A stretch of 10,800 nt of DNA from Euperipatoides rowelli (lineage: Eukaryota > Onychophora > Udeonychophora > Euonychophora > Peripatopsidae): the NCBI GenBank assembly GCA_003024985.2, contig PXIH01S0099903.1; one strand, given 5' to 3'. The position numbers and the translations under genes are program-made. Below the pieces are notes generated by a model. That model did no database searches, was not told where the DNA came from, and saw only the letters and a list, made by a program, of their open reading frames with translations. The first letter of the stretch is position 1; each line of letters starts with the position of its first letter. Shown here piece by piece: positions 7,892 through 10,800 of the stretch.

Positions 7892-8450
7892 TCAGATATC
7901 TGAATTGACTGCCCTGATCATACATGGAACTGGTGACGATTTGTACCTTAAAGTTCTACATTTTGGTTCACAGAACTTCGCTGCTGCTCTAGTTGTTCTA
8001 CCAAAAAACTCCTGTCTCGTAACAGGTCTAAGCTCAGGGTAGGCAGCTATGAACTCAGCAGCATACCTCTTAAATAAGAATTTCCTTCTCATCTCTAAAG
8101 TTTCAAGGTGAAGATACAATAGCGATTTAACATAGCCTTCATAAGCATTACCAAATATAATCCTTATGACTCTTTTTTGCACTTGCTCTAAATCATTAAT
8201 TCATGATTTGGTTAATGAACAAGCTCATACTAAACAAATGTCTAAACAAGTACAATAGACCCTAGATAAAAGAGTAGCGTTCATTCCTATGTTTCTAATT
8301 TATACAAATGTACAGTTTTTTATTTGCCTTAGAAATAATAGAATAAATATAGGAGTCCCACTTAAGGTTTGCTTTAATAGTGATCCATATAATTTTGCAT
8401 TGACTTACTCTACTTAAGGACTCGGAACCTAATTTCAATAAAATTCAACT
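7892..8450 (-). pseudogene. 5'-truncated LINE (CR1/jockey-like) reverse transcriptase tail
   Basis: On the minus strand, about 185 codons of the C-terminal part of a non-LTR retrotransposon ORF2 are readable. The frame from about 8435 gives RVSQCKIIWITIKANLKWD and IISKANKKLY, the usual region just after the polymerase core. A shifted frame then gives NATLLSRVYCT and, after stops, LEQVQKRVIRII. The last 96 codons (8182-7892) are open: LYLHLETLEMRRKFLFKRYA, CRTLRYKSSPVP, MIRAVN, then a stop where such proteins normally end. The catalytic palm with FADD and the endonuclease are absent, so the copy is 5'-truncated near 8450, where it meets a T run. At least one frameshift and three stops make it inactive. 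The LINE call is firm; the exact clade is not. Confidence 0.82.
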
Positions 8451-8532
8451 GTTTTTTTTTTGTGAAATGGGGAGAGGGGATATCTAGGGCCCCATTGTAT
8501 TTTAATTTACAAGTGGCTTTTCAGCTAGCATA
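8451..8532. other. short unassigned spacer
   Basis: A T run is followed by a G-rich block (gtgaaatggggagagggg) and a gggcccc palindrome near 8487-8494. No gene or element end is recognised. Confidence 0.35.
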
Positions 8533-9137
8533 TTAAAGGTCAAATGTAACAGATTTTTTTAAAAAAAATTCCGCAGGAAAAAAAAATTTAAAATGCATAA
8601 AAACAAAGTTATTTAAAGATAAAATTAAGACTATTGCTATCCTTAGTCTGAGATTACAGATTGAAGATTCCACTTTTTTTTTGGGTCTGAGATTAATTTG
8701 ATGACAAAATTCGTTCTACAGCTGTTTTCTTTGTAATGATTTAACATGTAAATAGAGGTATGTTCAACTTGTATTAAAGGTCATTTTGATTTTTTAAAAA
8801 AAATAAATTGGATCATAATAGCACAATGGATGAATTTGATTATGATTTTTTACAAGGATTTCCAGCTTTAAGCTGACAAAGATAGCAAATATTCTATAGT
8901 TAAATATAGCAAGCTGTATTCATTTCTAGTCTATGACATCACAAAATATCTTCCCTGGTGGATACAGTGGACAATGTTTTAAGGGGGAGGAGCTAAAGAC
9001 AATTATTTTAAAAATTGAATTGTAAATAACTATTTTGTTTTTAATTTTTTTTTTCTAGTGGATATTTTTTTTTAGTAAAATCTTTGTAAATTAATAATAA
9101 AAAAAAAAAAAAAAAATCCTTTACATTTGACCTTTAA
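8533..9137. mobile_element. 605-bp inverted-repeat element (MITE-like) with TTAA/TA ends
   Basis: A perfect 17-bp terminal inverted repeat, TTAAAGGTCAAATGTAA, lies at 8533-8549 and in reverse at 9121-9137. Beyond it the similarity carries on as agattttttt against aggatttttt. The outer bases are TA on both sides (8531-8532 and 9138-9139), and the terminal bases are TTAA. A Tc1/mariner-type (TA target) and a piggyBac-type (TTAA target) origin are therefore both possible. A third, partial copy of the end (ttaaaggtca then ttttgattttttaaaaaaaa) lies inside at 8774 in the same direction as the left end. This suggests a smaller element (8774-9137) or a rearranged, compound one. There is no transposase frame. 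The middle (8930-9000) is less A/T-rich, with gacatcacaaaatatcttcc and a ggtggatacagtgg block. Confidence 0.68.
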
Positions 9138-10149
9138 TATATTAATAAAACGTGGATTTTTGGAAACCGGAAAGATTATGCTTAAATAGTAAAATACTCA
9201 AAATCAATAAATTAATCATTTTTACAACTGTTTTTATTTTCTTCGAACCATCTGTCCCCTTAAAAGAAATAAAATTACCATAAATAAATAACTTCAAATA
9301 TTAACAAAATCATTAATTATTCATACTTTCAACATAAGGAAAACTTTTATAAATAAAATTAAAAGAAAATATTACAATCTGGATTATTAAAAATGTATAA
9401 ATTTCCCCACTTTAGATCAGAGATTTAGTGCCATTTGTAATCTTGGAATGTTATTTTTATTTAGGTAGACTAATTATAAAAGAGCTATCCTGCTTTCATC
9501 TTGGAATAATGTATTATGGGAAATAATTGTGTATTGAAATTTGAATGCAAGTTATGTTTTTGATTGTTAAATGTTGTCATTATATTAGTGGAGAATGACG
9601 GTGATAAGCAAGCTTAGAAATTGTTGTTTTAAAATTTTTTGTTGGCCTAAAACCCTTTTAAAATAAGTGGAATCCTGTTATTCATGAACATCTTGCTGAA
9701 TTTCACTGAAAGGAAATTCTGTAGATGCTGTTTTATAGCAAAATTTGCATTAAAAAAACNATTCATTGCAACTTTTATTTTAGCACTTTATTAACTTTTT
9801 TTAATATTATAGCATTTTAAATATGCCAAATTTAAGTGCTGAAGCTTTTATATTTTTTAATTGTTTTAAATTCAATAGAGGTACAAAGTCATTTTTTTGT
9901 ACTGACATCACAAAAATAATTGTATTATGAAAATAACATCTGATCTTTCAATTAGATTTTTCCTTATTAGCCTACATTATTTCTAACATGAAGATAGTGA
10001 TCGTGGAGTTTACAGTTGGTTCCACCAATTAATATTAAAAGGAATAGACTCATGCAAAACAGATCTTTAAATTGAAGACTTATTTAATAGCACTAAAAAC
10101 ATATATCTACAAATTAAAAAATAATCAAGGTGGAGCTTTAATTTCATTA
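9138..10149. other. unassigned A/T-rich stretch
   Basis: No gene, RNA gene or repeat end was recognised. It contains an ambiguous base at 9760. Less A/T-rich patches near 9410-9540 and 9590-9615 have no open frame with usable splice signals that I could defend. Confidence 0.45.
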
Positions 10150-10730
10150 TTTGATTATACTTGCCCTGCGATGCCTGATGAAGATTAATCATATTTCCCA
10201 TTTTACATGCTTATAAGTCTTTCATAAGACTTACTCTTGAATATGGTTGTATGGTATGGCATGGTTCTATTACCAAAGATCAGTGTAGAATGATTGAAAG
10301 AATACAAATCAGGGTTTCTAAAGTTGTTTTAAAAGAATCCTTTATAGATTACAAATCTGCTTTGGAGATTTTAAAATTAAAAAGTCTAGAAGAAAGAAGA
10401 CTTGATATCACTATTAAATTTGCCAAATCTTTCTTTGACATGTATCCTCATTTCTNTCTAAAGTTGTTTTAAAAGAATCCTTTATAGATTACAAATCTGC
10501 TTTGGAGATTTTAAAATTAAAAAGTCTAGAAGAAAGAAGACTTGATATCACTATTAAATTTGCCAAATCTTTCTTTGACATGTATCCTCATTTCTGCCCT
10601 TAAAGGTTTTTGGAATGTCTGGAATCAAAACTAGAAATTCTGGCAAATTATTTAAGCCTTATATTAGAACTAAGAGATATACTGTATGTCTTCATCCATT
10701 CCAAATTTTTGTAGGCTACTTAATCTTTAG
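10150..10730 (+). pseudogene. LINE (CR1/jockey-like) reverse transcriptase tail with internal duplication
   Basis: The plus strand carries the C-terminal part of a non-LTR retrotransposon ORF2. A first frame (from about 10150) gives LALRCLMKINHISHF. A shifted frame gives HAYKSFIRLTLEYGC, MVWHGSITKDQ, IERIQIRVSKVVL, ALEILKLKSLEERRLDI and FAKSFFDMYPHF. An exact 140-bp duplication (10317-10456, 10457-10596) then breaks the frame. Past it the order resumes with KPYIRTKRY and, after another shift, SIPNFCRLLN, then a stop at 10728-10730. These are the landmarks that end such ORFs. The polymerase palm and endonuclease are absent from the window. It differs clearly from the minus-strand LINE fragment at 7892-8450, so it is another family. 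It is inactive as it stands; without the duplication the reading frame is noticeably better kept. Confidence 0.82.
10317..10596 (+). repeat. exact 140-bp tandem duplication with an N at the junction
   Basis: Bases 10317-10456 and 10457-10596 are identical at every position except the last, which is N in the first copy and G in the second. 140 is not a multiple of 3, so the duplication shifts the LINE frame. Perfect identity inside an otherwise decayed element, together with the ambiguous base exactly at the join, points to an assembly join error or a very recent duplication. Confidence 0.95.
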
Positions 10731-10800
10731 TTAACCATACTGTATATGTATATTTGTGTGCAATGTTTGTGTTTTTATATGCGGTAATATATATAGTATA
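10731..10800 (+). mobile_element. start of the LINE 3' untranslated region (runs off the window)
   Basis: This A/T-rich sequence (tgtatatttgtgtgcaatg and tatgcggtaatatatatag) follows the ORF2 stop. It is most likely the 3'UTR of the same LINE copy. The 3' end lies beyond the window. Confidence 0.5.

Noticed and set aside
1-10800. CRISPR array, operons, tRNA or rRNA genes
   Set aside because: There are no regularly spaced repeats with spacers, no prokaryotic gene layout, and no cloverleaf or rRNA-like segment that I could identify.

Overview
The window looks like intergenic or intronic DNA from an invertebrate animal nuclear genome. It is very A+T-rich (about three quarters, by eye), has no long intact reading frame and no operon-like layout. 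It does have GT/AG splice signals, decayed non-LTR and Penelope-type retroelements, hAT remnants, small inverted-repeat transposons (MITEs) and microsatellites. An aquatic invertebrate such as a mollusc or cnidarian would fit, but the sequence alone does not fix the taxon. Three N bases (2577, 9760, 10456) show it is draft assembly.

Layout. From 1 to about 1423 the DNA is mostly unrecognised, except for two small, well-bounded candidate exons on the minus strand (1196-1261 and 867-955). They join in frame and may be the 5' coding end of a host gene. From 1424 to 2849 lies a 1.43-kb fold-back structure: two arms of about 560-610 bp, roughly 90% alike over their outer part, around a short spacer. 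Next to it, at about 2961-4260 on the minus strand, is a frameshifted fossil of a Penelope-like reverse transcriptase. A minus-strand fossil of a hAT transposase follows at 4461-4799.

From 5643 to 6130 there is a nested pair. A 314-bp MITE with long terminal inverted repeats and a perfect 9-bp target duplication sits 2 bp inside the right terminal repeat of an older, short hAT-type element. A trinucleotide microsatellite (7591-7726) runs straight into the 3' tail of a 5'-truncated LINE fragment on the minus strand (about 7727-8450). A 605-bp inverted-repeat element with TTAA/TA ends occupies 8533-9137. At the right edge (about 10150-10800) a second LINE reverse-transcriptase tail on the plus strand contains an exact 140-bp tandem duplication whose junction carries an N.

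The pieces do not act together as a system. The window is best read as layered transposon insertions, each dated relatively by its decay and nesting, beside a possible host gene end. All transposon proteins seen are inactive, with stops, frameshifts or truncations. I found no convincing new multi-gene system. The most useful observations are the nested MITEs, the fold-back structure and the candidate exons.
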